The notes beneath the pieces were generated by a model, which was not told the DNA's origin, did no database searches, and saw only the letters and a list, made by a program, of their open reading frames with translations. The translations under genes were made by a program, and so were the position numbers. A stretch of 64,000 nucleotides of DNA from Paractinoplanes aksuensis (GTDB taxonomy: Bacteria > Actinomycetota > Actinomycetes > Mycobacteriales > Micromonosporaceae), in assembly GCF_024137025.1 (NCBI RefSeq), contig NZ_JAMYJR010000027.1:124001-188000 (forward strand). Direction: 5' to 3'. Shown in pieces: positions 51,108-60,065 of the stretch. Within the stretch, counting starts at the first letter, position 1, and each line of letters begins with the position of its first letter.

Positions 51108-51815
51108 GTGACGTCGGAGGATCGGACCCAGGCCGTACGGGGTCGGCGGGGTGAGGCCAGGCTGCCGTCGGCCCTGGTCGTGGTGGCCGCGATCGCGCTC
51201 TACGCCCTGCTGCCGGAGCAACTGATCATCGGGCCCCGCCTGGTCATCCCGGCCCTGGAGGCGCTGCTGCTGGCCGCGTTGATCGTCGTGAACCCGCGCC
51301 GGATGACCCGGACCAACCGGTGGGAGCGGGTGGCCGCGCTGACCCTGGTCGGGCTGATCGCCACCGCCAACACGGTCGCGCTGGTGCTGCTGCTGCGGCA
51401 GCTGGTCACCACTGACAGTTCGCGGGCGGTCGAGCTGCTGGTCGCGGCCGGGCAGGTGTGGCTGACCAACGTGATCGTGTTCGGGCTGGCGTTCTGGGAG
51501 CTCGACCGCGGCGGGCCGGTCGCCCGCACCCACCTGCCGCGGCGGCGGATGCGGCGCGCCGACTTCCGGTTCCCGCAGGACGAGGACCACGACACGGTGG
51601 ACGAGGTCCAGGCCGGGTCGAGCAAGGTCAGTGACTGGGTGCCGGCGATCGTCGACTACCTGTACGTGTCGCTCACCAACTCGTCGGCGTTCAGCCCCAC
51701 CGACACCATGCCCCTGTCGACCCGGGCCAAGATCCTGATGGGCGCCGAGTCCACCTCGGCCCTGGTGATCTCCGTGGTGGTGATCGCCAAGGGGGTCGGC
51801 AGCCTCGGCCCGTGA
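51108..51815 (+). CDS. Integral membrane protein with SxTDTMPL signature
   Basis: The 235-aa protein has four or five hydrophobic helices (ALVVVAAIALYALLPEQLI, ALEALLLAALIVVN, VAALTLVGLIATANTVALVLLLRQLV, VWLTNVIVFGLAFWEL, STSALVISVVVIAKGVG). A conserved re-entrant-like segment, YLYVSLTNSSAFSPTDTMPLS, precedes the last helix. I have seen this pattern in uncharacterised actinobacterial membrane proteins that resemble ion channels, but a channel role is unproven. The start is GTG at 51108 with CATGCT six bases upstream. Confidence 0.65.
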   Translation: MTSEDRTQAVRGRRGEARLPSALVVVAAIALYALLPEQLIIGPRLVIPALEALLLAALIVVNPRRMTRTNRWERVAALTLVGLIATANTVALVLLLRQLVTTDSSRAVELLVAAGQVWLTNVIVFGLAFWELDRGGPVARTHLPRRRMRRADFRFPQDEDHDTVDEVQAGSSKVSDWVPAIVDYLYVSLTNSSAFSPTDTMPLSTRAKILMGAESTSALVISVVVIAKGVGSLGP

Positions 51816-51821
51816 CGGTGA

Positions 51822-52136
51822 CTAGCGGTGCTCGTCGACGATGGCGGTGGCCACGGCGTGCAGCTGGGCGCCGTCGGGGGTGAAGCCGGCGGCGATGTCG
51901 GGGTGCAGGCCGTCCTTGGTCTCCTCGAGCAGTTCCTGCGCGACCTCGTCGACACTCTCCCCCTGGTAGTTGTCGTCGACGGAGTGTGTGGCCTGCTGCA
52001 ACGCGGAGGTGAGCTGCTGCTCGAGCGGCTTCTGCAGCTTCCGCTCGACGGGGCCGAGAGAGTCGGCATCCAGGGTCACACGCGGGTTGATCATTTTCGG
52101 CTCCGGATGGCTCATCGAAATGGGCGGGCCGTACAT
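51822..52136 (-). CDS. Hypothetical acidic protein, 104 aa
   Basis: The frame encodes a small cytosolic protein (RVTLDADSLGPVERKLQKPL, NYQGESVDEVAQELLEETKDG, HAVATAIVDEHR). It is rich in Asp, Glu and Gln and probably helical. No family is recognised. The start is uncertain: ATG 52136, 52115 and 52094 are all in frame and none has a good ribosome site. It is convergent with the membrane-protein gene. Confidence 0.5.
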   Translation of the reverse strand: MYGPPISMSHPEPKMINPRVTLDADSLGPVERKLQKPLEQQLTSALQQATHSVDDNYQGESVDEVAQELLEETKDGLHPDIAAGFTPDGAQLHAVATAIVDEHR

Positions 52137-52258
52137 GCCCACAATCACCGGCGCGCAATCACCTTTCTCGAACGAGGGACAGCCAACCGCATCCAAACGG
52201 TACGGCCGGAGCGAAGGACAGGGCGTACGCATTCACACTGACTCGTTCGGGAGATGAG

Positions 52259-53083
52259 ATGCATTCTCTGTCCGTTCGCCGGGCGGCCGTGCTCGGCACG
52301 GTGGCCCTGCTCGGTTTCGCCGGCGCCGCGGCGCTGGGTTCGACCCCGGCCTACGCCAAGGCGAACTCACAGGTCTCGGTCGTGCACGGCATTCCCGGGC
52401 AGCCGGTCGACGTCTATGTCAACGGCAAGAAGACGGTGCCCGACTTCCAGCCGGGCAAGGTCGCCGGCCCGCTGAGCCTGCCCGCCGGCGAGTACGACAT
52501 CGCGCTGACCAAGCCGGGCGAGGCGATCGGCAGCGCCCTGCTCAAGGTCGACAACGCCGAGGTGCCGGGCGACGCCAACATCAGCCTGGTCGCCCATCTC
52601 AACGCCGAGGGCCGGCCCGCGCTGACCCCATTCGTCAACGACACCTCGAGGGTCGGCGCGGGCAAGGCCCGGCTGATCGTGCGGCACGCCGCGGCGGCGC
52701 CCGCCGTGGACATCCGGGCCGGCGGCGAGCCCGTCTTCGAGGGCGTGACGAACGGCAAGGAGGGCAAGGCCGACGTCGACGCCGGCACCGTCTCGGCCGA
52801 CGTCGTGCTGGCCGGGAGCGACACCCGGGTGCTCGGCCCGGCCGACCTCGACCTCAAGGAGGGCACGGCGACCGTCGTCTACGCGATCGGCTCGGCCGAG
52901 GACAAGACCCTCGACATCGTGTCGCAGACCATCGACGGCCTGCACTCGGCGCCGGGCGGCGTGCCCAGCGGTGACGGCGGCCGCGCCGACGGCAACTCGA
53001 CCCTGCCCTGGTACGGCGCCGGGGCGGTCGGCATCCTGCTCGCCCTGCTCGGCCTCACGCGGCTGGCGACCGGACGTCGATGA
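52259..53083 (+). CDS. Secreted DUF4397-domain protein with C-terminal anchor
   Basis: The 274-aa protein has a signal peptide ending near TPAYA. Two DUF4397-type beta-sandwich repeats follow (SVVHGIPGQPVDVYVNGKK, ARLIVRHAAAAPAVDIRAGGEP). A Gly/Ser linker and a C-terminal helix with an Arg tail (GAGAVGILLALLGLTRLATGRR) complete it. The C-terminus looks like a sorting or membrane anchor but has no LPxTG. It is the first gene of an operon with a class F sortase, which is a common pairing in actinobacteria. CGGGAG precedes the ATG. Confidence 0.85.
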   Translation: MHSLSVRRAAVLGTVALLGFAGAAALGSTPAYAKANSQVSVVHGIPGQPVDVYVNGKKTVPDFQPGKVAGPLSLPAGEYDIALTKPGEAIGSALLKVDNAEVPGDANISLVAHLNAEGRPALTPFVNDTSRVGAGKARLIVRHAAAAPAVDIRAGGEPVFEGVTNGKEGKADVDAGTVSADVVLAGSDTRVLGPADLDLKEGTATVVYAIGSAEDKTLDIVSQTIDGLHSAPGGVPSGDGGRADGNSTLPWYGAGAVGILLALLGLTRLATGRR

Positions 53084-53724
53084 TCATCCGGCGCGGCGCC
53101 CTGTCCCTGGTGGCGCTCGGCGTGGCGCTGGCCGTGGCCGCCGGCATCGGGGCCTGCCGGTCCCAGCCGGCGGCCGACTTCGGCGCCCCGGTGGCGACTA
53201 CGCCGCCGGCCACCGTGAAAAAACCCACGATCAGGGACGGGGCGCTGCCGAAGGCCGGGCCGGTCGACGCACCGGCCCGGCTGCGGATCCCCGCCCTGGA
53301 TCTCGACGCGACCGTGGACGCGGTCGGCATCGATGCCAAGACCGGCGACTTCGCCGTCCCGCCCAGCGTCGACCGGGTCGGCTGGTACCGGTACGGGCCG
53401 GGCTTCGCCGCCGACGCCGGCTCGATCGTCGTCGCCGGGCACGTGGACAGCGCGGCCGAGGGCAAGGGCGCGTTCTTCCGGCTGGGCGGCCTGAAAGCGG
53501 GCGACGCGGTCACGCTGACCGGCCCGGACGGGCGGGAGCGCAAGTTCGAGGTCGTCGCCCGCGAGCGCTACCGCAAGACGGCCGTCCCGCTCGACCGGTA
53601 CTTCGCCCGGGACGGCGCGGCCCGGCTCACCCTGATCACCTGCGGCGGGCCGTTCGACGCGGCGACCCGCCACTACCGTGACAATGTCGTGGTGACTGCC
53701 GCTGCCGTCGAGGAGGCCCGCTGA
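53080..53724 (+). CDS. Class F sortase
   Basis: The 214-aa protein has an N-terminal signal or anchor helix. The sortase domain follows: RLRIPALDLDATVDAVGID, catalytic His in VVAGHVDS, catalytic Cys in LTLITCGGPFD and the Arg in ATRHYRDNVVV. Class F sortases of actinobacteria join surface proteins to the wall or cleave them. The obvious partner is the DUF4397 protein, whose reading frame overlaps by 4 bp, but that protein lacks a classic sorting motif. Confidence 0.92.
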   Translation: MIIRRGALSLVALGVALAVAAGIGACRSQPAADFGAPVATTPPATVKKPTIRDGALPKAGPVDAPARLRIPALDLDATVDAVGIDAKTGDFAVPPSVDRVGWYRYGPGFAADAGSIVVAGHVDSAAEGKGAFFRLGGLKAGDAVTLTGPDGRERKFEVVARERYRKTAVPLDRYFARDGAARLTLITCGGPFDAATRHYRDNVVVTAAAVEEAR

Positions 53725-54185
53725 TGGAGTCGGTCTGGGACTACCCGCGCCCGCCCCGCCTGGAGAAGGCCGGGGCCCGGGTGACGATCACCCACGCCGG
53801 GCGGGTGATCGTCGACAGCGACCAGTGCTGGCGGGTGCTGGAGACCTCGCACCCGCCGGTCTACTACGTTCCCCGCGGCGAGATCGCCGACGGGGTGCTG
53901 GCGGCCGCGCCGGGCAGCTCGTACTGCGAGTTCAAGGGCATGGCGACCTACTGGGACCTCACCGTGGGTGAGGTCCGGGTGCCGCGGGCCGGGTGGTCCT
54001 ACGAACGCCCGACCCCCGGCTACGAGAGCCTGACCGGGGCCGTCGCGTTCTATCCGAGCCGGGTCGACGAGTGCCGGGTCGCCGGGGAGGTGGTCCAGCC
54101 GCAGGAGGGCGACTTCTACGGCGGCTGGATCACCAGCGGCATCACCGGCCCGTTCAAGGGCGGGCCGGGAACGATGGGTTGGTGA
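53724..54185 (+). CDS. DUF427 family protein
   Basis: The 153-aa protein has the DUF427 fold. Key signatures are VTITHAGRVIVDSDQCWRVLETSHPPVYYVPRGEI and CEFKGMATYWDLTVG, followed by AVAFYPSRVDECRVAGEVVQPQEGDFYGGWIT. The domain is widespread in actinobacteria and of unknown function, with conserved Cys and Tyr residues. One base overlaps the sortase stop, so it is in that operon, yet it has no signal peptide. Confidence 0.88.
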   Translation: MESVWDYPRPPRLEKAGARVTITHAGRVIVDSDQCWRVLETSHPPVYYVPRGEIADGVLAAAPGSSYCEFKGMATYWDLTVGEVRVPRAGWSYERPTPGYESLTGAVAFYPSRVDECRVAGEVVQPQEGDFYGGWITSGITGPFKGGPGTMGW

Positions 54186-54221
54186 GGTGACGCGGCCGCC
54201 GGTTTCCGGTGTAATCACCGC

Positions 54222-55838
54222 ATGCCGCACGCGTCCTTGACTGAACTGATCGGCCGGTACCTGCCGCCGGCCACCGAGGCGTGCCCCACGTTCGCCGAGA
54301 ACTCCCGGTTCGAGCCGATCATCGACGGGGTCACCTACTTCACCGAGCTGGCCGAGCACATGGCCGCGCTCGGGCCCGGCGACGCCGTCTACATCGCCGG
54401 CTATCAGGCCGATCCGCAGCTCGACCTCACCGGGCGCGTCCCGGGCGAGGCCGGTTACCGCCCGTTCACCGACGTGCTGGCCGAGAAGGCCGCGGGCGGC
54501 GCCGACGTCCGGATCGTGCTCAGCGCGGCCGAGTTCTCGCGCGGCAACCCGTGGCTGCCGGTCGGGCCGTTCCGGGCCAACACGCTGGCCGCCCGCGTCA
54601 TCCGGGCCTGGAAGCCGTCGACCCACGACGTGGCAGCGCCGCCCCTGGAGGACCGCGTGCTGCTCGACTGGTCCGGGCACCTCCTGGGCTCGAACCACCA
54701 GAAGCTGGTGGTCTTCTGCCACGACGGCGTCCTCACCGCGTACGTCGGTGGTCTGGACCTCTCCCCCAGCCGTTTCGACCATTCGCCGCACCATCGCCTC
54801 AAGCTCGGCGCCCACCGCTGGGGCTGGCACGACGCGGCCGCCCGGCTGCACGGCCCGGCCGCCGCCCGGGTCCGCGAGACGTTCCAGTTCCGCTGGCAGA
54901 ACACCGCCGCCCTGCCCCCGCGCTACATCGCCAAGAACCTGCCGCCCGAGTACTTCCACCTGCCCAGCGGCGGCATGGCCGTGCTCAACCCGGTCGACCC
55001 GCCGCGCGAACTGCCCCCGGTGCCGGAACAGCCCGATCACCCGGCCGAGGGGTCCGCGGTGCAGGTGGTGCGCTCGTACCGGCCGTGGAGCCTGTACCGG
55101 CACCGCGGGCTGCGCCGCCTGCGCCGCAAGAACGTCGTGCGGGCCGGCATCCAGGAGATCTACCACTCGATGATCACCGCCATCGACGCCGCCGAACGCT
55201 ACATCTACCTCGAGGACCAGTATTTCCACGAGGCCCCCGGCGGCGACCCGCGCTTCCAGCTGTACGGCCGGTTGCGCTCGGCCGCCCGCCGCGGCGTCAA
55301 AATCATCCTGATCGGGTCCGGCCGCAAGGACCCGGCCGACGGCGGCGACAGCACGGTCCACCCGGTGATCACGCACGACCTGCGCTGGCGGGTGCTGGCC
55401 CCGCTGCCGGTGGCGGCCCGCCGCAACGTGGTCATGTACCGCATCGACAACCTGACCGTGCACACCAAGCTGATGCTGGTCGACGACGTCTTCGCCAGCA
55501 TCGGCTCGGCCAACTTCTTCAGCCGCTCCATGGTCGGCACCGACAGCGAGATCACCTCCACCTTCGTGACGACCGGTTCCCTCGTACGCGACCTGAGGGT
55601 CAAACTGTGGGCCGAGCACCTGCGCACACCCGTCAGCGACCAGCTCACCCCGGCCTTGGCCGACCTCGACACAGCCTTGGGCATCTGGCGCCGCGAATGG
55701 CTACCACCAGGCCACTCACCGGAGACGTGGCGCCGCCCCGGCCTGCCCACCGGCTTCGCCCCGGCCGAATGGGCCCTCACCCCGGCCCGCTACTCGTCCG
55801 CCGTATGGCGCCGCGAAGCGCGAGGGCATTCCACCTGA
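54222..55838 (+). CDS. Phospholipase D-like (HKD superfamily) enzyme
   Basis: The 538-aa protein has two HKD half-sites. The first is NHQKLVVFCHDG with GGLDLS (about residues 165-190). The second is VHTKLMLVDDVFASIGSANFFSRSM (about 415-440). The spacing suits a bilobal phospholipase D or cardiolipin-synthase-like fold. There is no signal peptide and no long membrane helix, so it is likely cytosolic or peripheral. The product could be phosphatidic acid or a phosphatidyl-transfer lipid. It is transcribed alone after a 36-bp gap. Confidence 0.88.
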   Translation: MPHASLTELIGRYLPPATEACPTFAENSRFEPIIDGVTYFTELAEHMAALGPGDAVYIAGYQADPQLDLTGRVPGEAGYRPFTDVLAEKAAGGADVRIVLSAAEFSRGNPWLPVGPFRANTLAARVIRAWKPSTHDVAAPPLEDRVLLDWSGHLLGSNHQKLVVFCHDGVLTAYVGGLDLSPSRFDHSPHHRLKLGAHRWGWHDAAARLHGPAAARVRETFQFRWQNTAALPPRYIAKNLPPEYFHLPSGGMAVLNPVDPPRELPPVPEQPDHPAEGSAVQVVRSYRPWSLYRHRGLRRLRRKNVVRAGIQEIYHSMITAIDAAERYIYLEDQYFHEAPGGDPRFQLYGRLRSAARRGVKIILIGSGRKDPADGGDSTVHPVITHDLRWRVLAPLPVAARRNVVMYRIDNLTVHTKLMLVDDVFASIGSANFFSRSMVGTDSEITSTFVTTGSLVRDLRVKLWAEHLRTPVSDQLTPALADLDTALGIWRREWLPPGHSPETWRRPGLPTGFAPAEWALTPARYSSAVWRREARGHST

Positions 55839-55847
55839 CCGGCTCCA

Positions 55848-56528
55848 TCACGAAGGCGTCAGCGCCACAGTTCCCCACGCCGGGCAAGTCTTGGTTCTGG
55901 AGCACCGCGGCGACAGCGCTCGGTGCTGCATCCACAACACCACGTCCAGCGCCCGCAGGATGCTCGTCTGCTCGACCACTTCGGCTGCGGCTCGGACGTC
56001 GGCCAGAGCCGCACGAAGCGCCCCGCCATCGGCGGCGAGACGCTTCTGAAACTTCGGCCAGACCGGCGGCTGCGGATAACCGAACAGGCAGTACACCCAC
56101 GAGTCATAGACGGGCAACAACGTCGGCCGCTTTCTGGCCATGATCTTCCCGGCGATGACGTAGTCGATACCGGCCAGGTCGTCGAGCACCTGCCACGCCT
56201 TGGCGGCATCGCTCTCAGGCTGCACCAGCGCCTCCGCCCCGGGTGTCCCCATCTCCACATCGACGGGGATGCGGGCCAGGATTTCGCCGAAGCCGGCGCT
56301 GGTCTGCCCTTCGAGCAACTCGTAGCAGGCCGCGGGCGGCACCTTCACGTCCAGCATCTGCACGGCGATCAGATCGTCGGCGGTGATCCGGTTCCGGACA
56401 TCGGGACGGTCACCGCCGCCGGCCAGTGTTTCGAACCAGCGGCCGGTGAAGGCGCTGAAGTAGGCCCCTAGGTAGCGTTCGCCGTCATTTCGAACTAGAT
56501 CCAGCAGATCAAGCGAGGGTCCAGGCAT
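55848..56528 (-). CDS. DUF6308 family protein
   Basis: The 226-aa cytosolic protein has the DUF6308 pattern. It runs from DLVRNDGERYLGAYFSAFTGRWFE through ITADDLIAVQMLDVKVPP and ARKRPTLLPVYDSWVYCLFG to ILRALDVVLWMQHRA. The family occurs across actinobacteria, and its role is unknown. The last 20 residues are Cys/Arg-rich and may lie beyond the natural end. The ATG at 56528 has TACGCT six bases upstream, so it is probably leaderless. Confidence 0.75.
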   Translation of the reverse strand: MPGPSLDLLDLVRNDGERYLGAYFSAFTGRWFETLAGGGDRPDVRNRITADDLIAVQMLDVKVPPAACYELLEGQTSAGFGEILARIPVDVEMGTPGAEALVQPESDAAKAWQVLDDLAGIDYVIAGKIMARKRPTLLPVYDSWVYCLFGYPQPPVWPKFQKRLAADGGALRAALADVRAAAEVVEQTSILRALDVVLWMQHRALSPRCSRTKTCPAWGTVALTPS

Positions 56529-56592
56529 CTCGGCAGCGTAGGGGTCCTGAACGGGCGAAGCTTGACCCGGGTCAGGTCGACGGATAGCTTGA

Positions 56593-56614
56593 CTTTCAAC
56601 CGATGAGTTGAAAG
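56593..56614. promoter_or_regulatory. Palindromic operator before the ArsR-type gene
   Basis: CTTTCAAC (56593-56600) and GTTGAAAG (56607-56614) form a perfect 8-bp inverted repeat with a 6-bp spacer. It ends 10 bp before the ArsR-type start, next to the ribosome site AAGAAGG. Such a site suggests self-repression. Confidence 0.6.
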
Positions 56615-56624
56615 AAGGTCCAGC

Positions 56625-56954
56625 ATGCCGGTCGACACCCTGTCTCGGGCGTTCGCCGCGCTCGCTGATCCGACGCGGCGGGACATCGTGGCTCGGCTGT
56701 CGGGCGGGGATGCCACGGTCAATCAGCTGGCGGAGCCGTACGCCATGAGTCTTCAGGCTGTTTACAAGCATCTGCGGGTGCTGGAGGAGGCGGGTGTGGT
56801 GAGCCGGCCGCCGGGGCCGCAGCCGCGGTCGGTGCAGCTCGAGGCCGGGTCGCTCGACCTGATGGACGGGTGGATCGAGCGGTACCGGCGCCGGGCCGAG
56901 GAGCGTTATCAGCGCCTCGACCAGGTTCTGGCGACATCGGACGACGAGTCGTGA
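56625..56954 (+). CDS. ArsR-family transcriptional regulator
   Basis: The 109-aa winged helix protein (FAALADPTRRDIVARLSGGDATVNQLAEPYAMSLQAVYKHLRVLEEAGVV) lacks the Cys metal sites of ArsR/SmtB. It belongs to the non-metal group often paired with AHSA1/SRPBCC proteins. The pair is present here: the next gene overlaps its stop (GTGA). A perfect palindrome just upstream is its probable operator. Confidence 0.9.
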   Translation: MPVDTLSRAFAALADPTRRDIVARLSGGDATVNQLAEPYAMSLQAVYKHLRVLEEAGVVSRPPGPQPRSVQLEAGSLDLMDGWIERYRRRAEERYQRLDQVLATSDDES

Positions 56955-57418
56955 CGCACGTCGAGGCCGACGCCGAACTGCCGATCATCTGGATCACCCG
57001 GGAGTTCCAGGCCGCGCCGGGGCGGCTACTGCGGGCCCACACCGACCCGGACCTGTTCGCGCGGTGGATCGGGCCGGACAGCTTGCAGACCCGCATCGAG
57101 CATTGGGACGCCCGCACCGGCGGAAGTTTCCGCTACGTCTCGATCCGGGGCGGCGAGGAGTACGCCTTCTACGGCAGCTTTCACCAGATCCGGCCCGACC
57201 GCCTGGTGCAGACCTTCACTTACGAGGGCGACCCCGAGGCGGTGGCCCTGAACACGCTGTGGTTCGACGACCTCGGCGACGGGCGCACCCGGCTGCGCAC
57301 GCGGTCGCTGGTGGACAGCTTCGAGACGCGCGACGGCTGGCTGCGCAGCGGCATGGAGATCGGGCTCCGCGACGGATACGACAAACTCGAGAGGATGCTG
57401 AGCGATGAAGCTGGCTGA
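56951..57418 (+). CDS. SRPBCC (AHSA1-like) family protein
   Basis: The 155-aa helix-grip protein has the usual REFQAAPGRLLRAHTDPDLFARWIGPD opening and GGSFRYVSI, LVQTFTYEGDPEA strands. A last long helix is RSGMEIGLRDGYDKLERML. Members bind hydrophobic ligands; those paired with ArsR-type regulators are of unknown substrate. It is coupled to the regulator and overlaps the next gene by 14 bp. Confidence 0.88.
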   Translation: MTHVEADAELPIIWITREFQAAPGRLLRAHTDPDLFARWIGPDSLQTRIEHWDARTGGSFRYVSIRGGEEYAFYGSFHQIRPDRLVQTFTYEGDPEAVALNTLWFDDLGDGRTRLRTRSLVDSFETRDGWLRSGMEIGLRDGYDKLERMLSDEAG

Positions 57419-57977
57419 ACTGAGCGCCGCCGACCGGCACCGCGCGATCGCCGGGGTGTTCACCGAGCGGGTGGTGGCGGCCAAGTCGTGGGACGCGCCG
57501 GCCCCGGTGGCCGGCTGGGCCGCCCGCGACGTGGTGCGCCACCTCGTGGAGTGGTTCCCCGCGTTCCTGGCCGGCGGGTCGGGCATCGAGCTGCCGCGTG
57601 GGCCGGGCGTGGAAGACGACCCGGTCGCCGCCTGGCAGACGCACGCCGACGGGGTGCAGGCGGTGCTGGACGACCCGGCCACGGCCGGGCGCACCTTCTC
57701 GAACCCGCACACCGGGGACCTGCCGCTCGATCAGGCGATCGACCAGTTCTACACCTCCGACGTCTTCATGCACACCTGGGACCTGGCCCGGGCCACCGGG
57801 CAGGACGACCGGCTCGACGCCGGCTACGCCGAGCTGCTCGTGACCGGCATGGAACCGATGGAGGAGCTGATCCGCTCGTCCGGACAGTACGGTCCTCGCG
57901 TGCCCGTGCCGGCCGACGCCGACGGTCAGACCCGGCTGCTGGGCTTCATCGGCCGGGACCCGAACTGGACCCCTTGA
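57405..57977 (+). CDS. TIGR03086-type DinB/mycothiol-dependent protein
   Basis: The 190-aa protein is of the maleylpyruvate isomerase / DinB-like fold. The metal ligand His lies in ARDVVRHLVEWFPAFL, and the HTWDLARATGQDDRLD motif holds the second His. Such enzymes use mycothiol or another low-molecular-weight thiol with a divalent metal. It is the third gene of the ArsR-SRPBCC operon. Its end overlaps the convergent M6 protease gene by 32 bp. Confidence 0.85.
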   Translation: MKLAELSAADRHRAIAGVFTERVVAAKSWDAPAPVAGWAARDVVRHLVEWFPAFLAGGSGIELPRGPGVEDDPVAAWQTHADGVQAVLDDPATAGRTFSNPHTGDLPLDQAIDQFYTSDVFMHTWDLARATGQDDRLDAGYAELLVTGMEPMEELIRSSGQYGPRVPVPADADGQTRLLGFIGRDPNWTP

Positions 57978-59964
57978 CCGAGCACGACGTCGTCGCCCGG
58001 GCGGCCGGGCTGCTCTCGGAGGTGACGGTCACCGGCGTACGGCGGGCGTCCTTGAGCCAGACCTCGACAGTGGACGTGCGTCCGGCCGGAACGGCGATCA
58101 CCGTACGAGGTAGCGACGCGTTCGGCGCCGCGACGCGGAACACGTCGGTGGCCCGGCCGGTGTTACGGACGGGAATCGAGCAGCGGGCCCATCCGGAGTT
58201 GTCACGGCGGGCCGTGGCCGGCCACGCCTTCACACCCCGGGTGGCCGGCCCGGCCCCGTCCAGGGAACGGACGGCCACCTCGTACGAAAGCACGCCTTTG
58301 CGGTTTCGCGAGCGATCGAGGACGTAGAAGTGCAGGCGGTTGGCCGCGTCGACGTGCTCGAACTGGCTGCCCGAGCCCGTGCCGGCGTGGAACAGGGCGT
58401 CCGAGAGCTGCCGGTAGTCGCCGATGGTCATCTTCTGCGGCGTGCCGTCCGGCGCCACGAAGTCGACCTTGTCGATGTCCTGCGGGTTGGCGTCGATCGT
58501 CCAGATGAACGGGGCGGCGTCGGCGTTCTTGGTCTTGGCCAGCAGCACCCCGGAGTCGGGCGTGAACGAGTCGAAGCCTATCCGGTCCACCACTTCCAGC
58601 GTGTAGTTGTCGTACCCGCCGCCGTCACAGAACGGATCGGTGGTGGCGTCACAGGCCGGTGAGCGGTCGCCGCCGTCGAGGGTCACGTTGATGCCGCCCG
58701 AGGCGACCGCCCGGGCCGTCACCCGGGTCACCACGACCCCCGAGGTGGCCAGCGCGTCCCGGGAGAGCCGCACCACCTGGTCCTCGTCGGCGATGCCGAG
58801 CTTCATCTTGTTGCGCAGCATGTGCTGGGCGCCCATCGACGAGCCGGCCGTGCCCGGGATCAGCCACCGGCTGTGCGGGCCGCCGGGGCCGTTGAAGGTG
58901 CCGCGGCTGAGCATTTCCCAGGGCCCGCTGTAATCGCGGCGGGCCGGGATCCCGTACGGATTGTTGTAGTTGTCGCCGACGCCGAGAATGTGGCTGAACT
59001 CGTGCGCGTACGTCGACATGCCCGAGCTCTCGGCCTGCAGCGAACTGCCCTGGGTCGCATTGGGCCAGATGTTGGCCGAGGCCTGCCACGACGTCCATTC
59101 GACGTAGCGGGTGGCGTTCCAGTTCGGCAGCGCGTCGTCGGGCGGCCCGAAGTCGTCGGTCACGTCCTCTTTCGTGGCGAACTTCATCGACCCGAACTCC
59201 TGCCACGTGGCCGATTCGTCCTGCCCGGCGGAAAGGAAGAAGACGAAGTCGTACTTCGCAGCCTCGTTCTCGCCGACGGCCGCGATCCAGGCCGCGCGGG
59301 CGTCGGTGCGCAGGTTGCGGTTGCACTGGTCGCCGGCCGGGCAACCCTGGCCGCGCTGCATCTGGGCCTCGATGCCGTACTCGTGGCTCTCGGACGGCAT
59401 CTGATAGACGCCGAACGAACTGAGCTCGATCCCGAAGCGCCCGTTCGAATCCTCCATCCAGTATTCGTGAATGGTGTGGCCGCGGTTGAGTTTCCCGGGC
59501 TTGTTCAGGAAATCCCGGTAGAACTGCGGCACTTCGGCCCGATCGAGATTCTGGACGCCGGACGGGTTCCCATAGATGGTCGAGTTCGCGGGCTGCGTCA
59601 CGACGAACGGCTGATTCGGATAATCGACGAGCACCAGCGCGCCGTTGAACGTGCGTTCCGACCCGCGTACGGCCGGATCGGCCCAGTCGGTGCCGGGTAC
59701 CGCCCGGTAGTCGTCCCAGGTCATCGTGTCCGGCAGTTCATAGCGCTGCGGGTCGACCGGCCGGGGCCCGCCACCCCGGCCGGTCAGCGCGACGGCCTCG
59801 TCGACCTGCCAGGGCTGCGTCTGCGGCCAGTGCCGCATCCGCCAGGGCGTGTCGGGATCGACGTCGCCGGGCGGCGCCGCCGAGGCCGGTGAACCGGCGA
59901 GAGCGCCGGCCACGGCCAGCATCACGACTGACGTTGCCGAGACCAGGCGCCGCACGCTCGTCAT
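57946..59964 (-). CDS. Secreted M6-family metalloprotease
   Basis: The 672-aa exported protein has a signal peptide ending near SPASA. The metalloprotease domain has the zinc motif HEFSH (residues 321-325) with the third ligand likely in LGVGDNYNNP and a Met-turn-like WEMLSRG. Cys pairs (GCPAGDQC, ACDATTDPFC) fit an extracellular fold. A C-terminal Ig-like module follows. It resembles immune-inhibitor-A/M6 proteases. I chose ATG 59964, since CAGGAT six bases before it fits a leaderless -10 box. Confidence 0.88.
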   Translation of the reverse strand: MTSVRRLVSATSVVMLAVAGALAGSPASAAPPGDVDPDTPWRMRHWPQTQPWQVDEAVALTGRGGGPRPVDPQRYELPDTMTWDDYRAVPGTDWADPAVRGSERTFNGALVLVDYPNQPFVVTQPANSTIYGNPSGVQNLDRAEVPQFYRDFLNKPGKLNRGHTIHEYWMEDSNGRFGIELSSFGVYQMPSESHEYGIEAQMQRGQGCPAGDQCNRNLRTDARAAWIAAVGENEAAKYDFVFFLSAGQDESATWQEFGSMKFATKEDVTDDFGPPDDALPNWNATRYVEWTSWQASANIWPNATQGSSLQAESSGMSTYAHEFSHILGVGDNYNNPYGIPARRDYSGPWEMLSRGTFNGPGGPHSRWLIPGTAGSSMGAQHMLRNKMKLGIADEDQVVRLSRDALATSGVVVTRVTARAVASGGINVTLDGGDRSPACDATTDPFCDGGGYDNYTLEVVDRIGFDSFTPDSGVLLAKTKNADAAPFIWTIDANPQDIDKVDFVAPDGTPQKMTIGDYRQLSDALFHAGTGSGSQFEHVDAANRLHFYVLDRSRNRKGVLSYEVAVRSLDGAGPATRGVKAWPATARRDNSGWARCSIPVRNTGRATDVFRVAAPNASLPRTVIAVPAGRTSTVEVWLKDARRTPVTVTSESSPAARATTSCSVKGSSSGPGR

Positions 59965-60065
59965 GCCGCCATCCTGGCAAAGTAATCGACTCATATCAAT
60001 GCGTGACGGCAGGGAGGTTCTGCCAGAACCTCCCTGGTCGCCCGATGCGGAAATACGGTGGGACC

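Noticed and set aside
52259..53083. LPxTG sorting signal in the DUF4397 protein
   Set aside because: The C-terminus has a hydrophobic helix and Arg tail, but the region before it reads NSTLPWYGAG, with no LPxTG or LAxTG.
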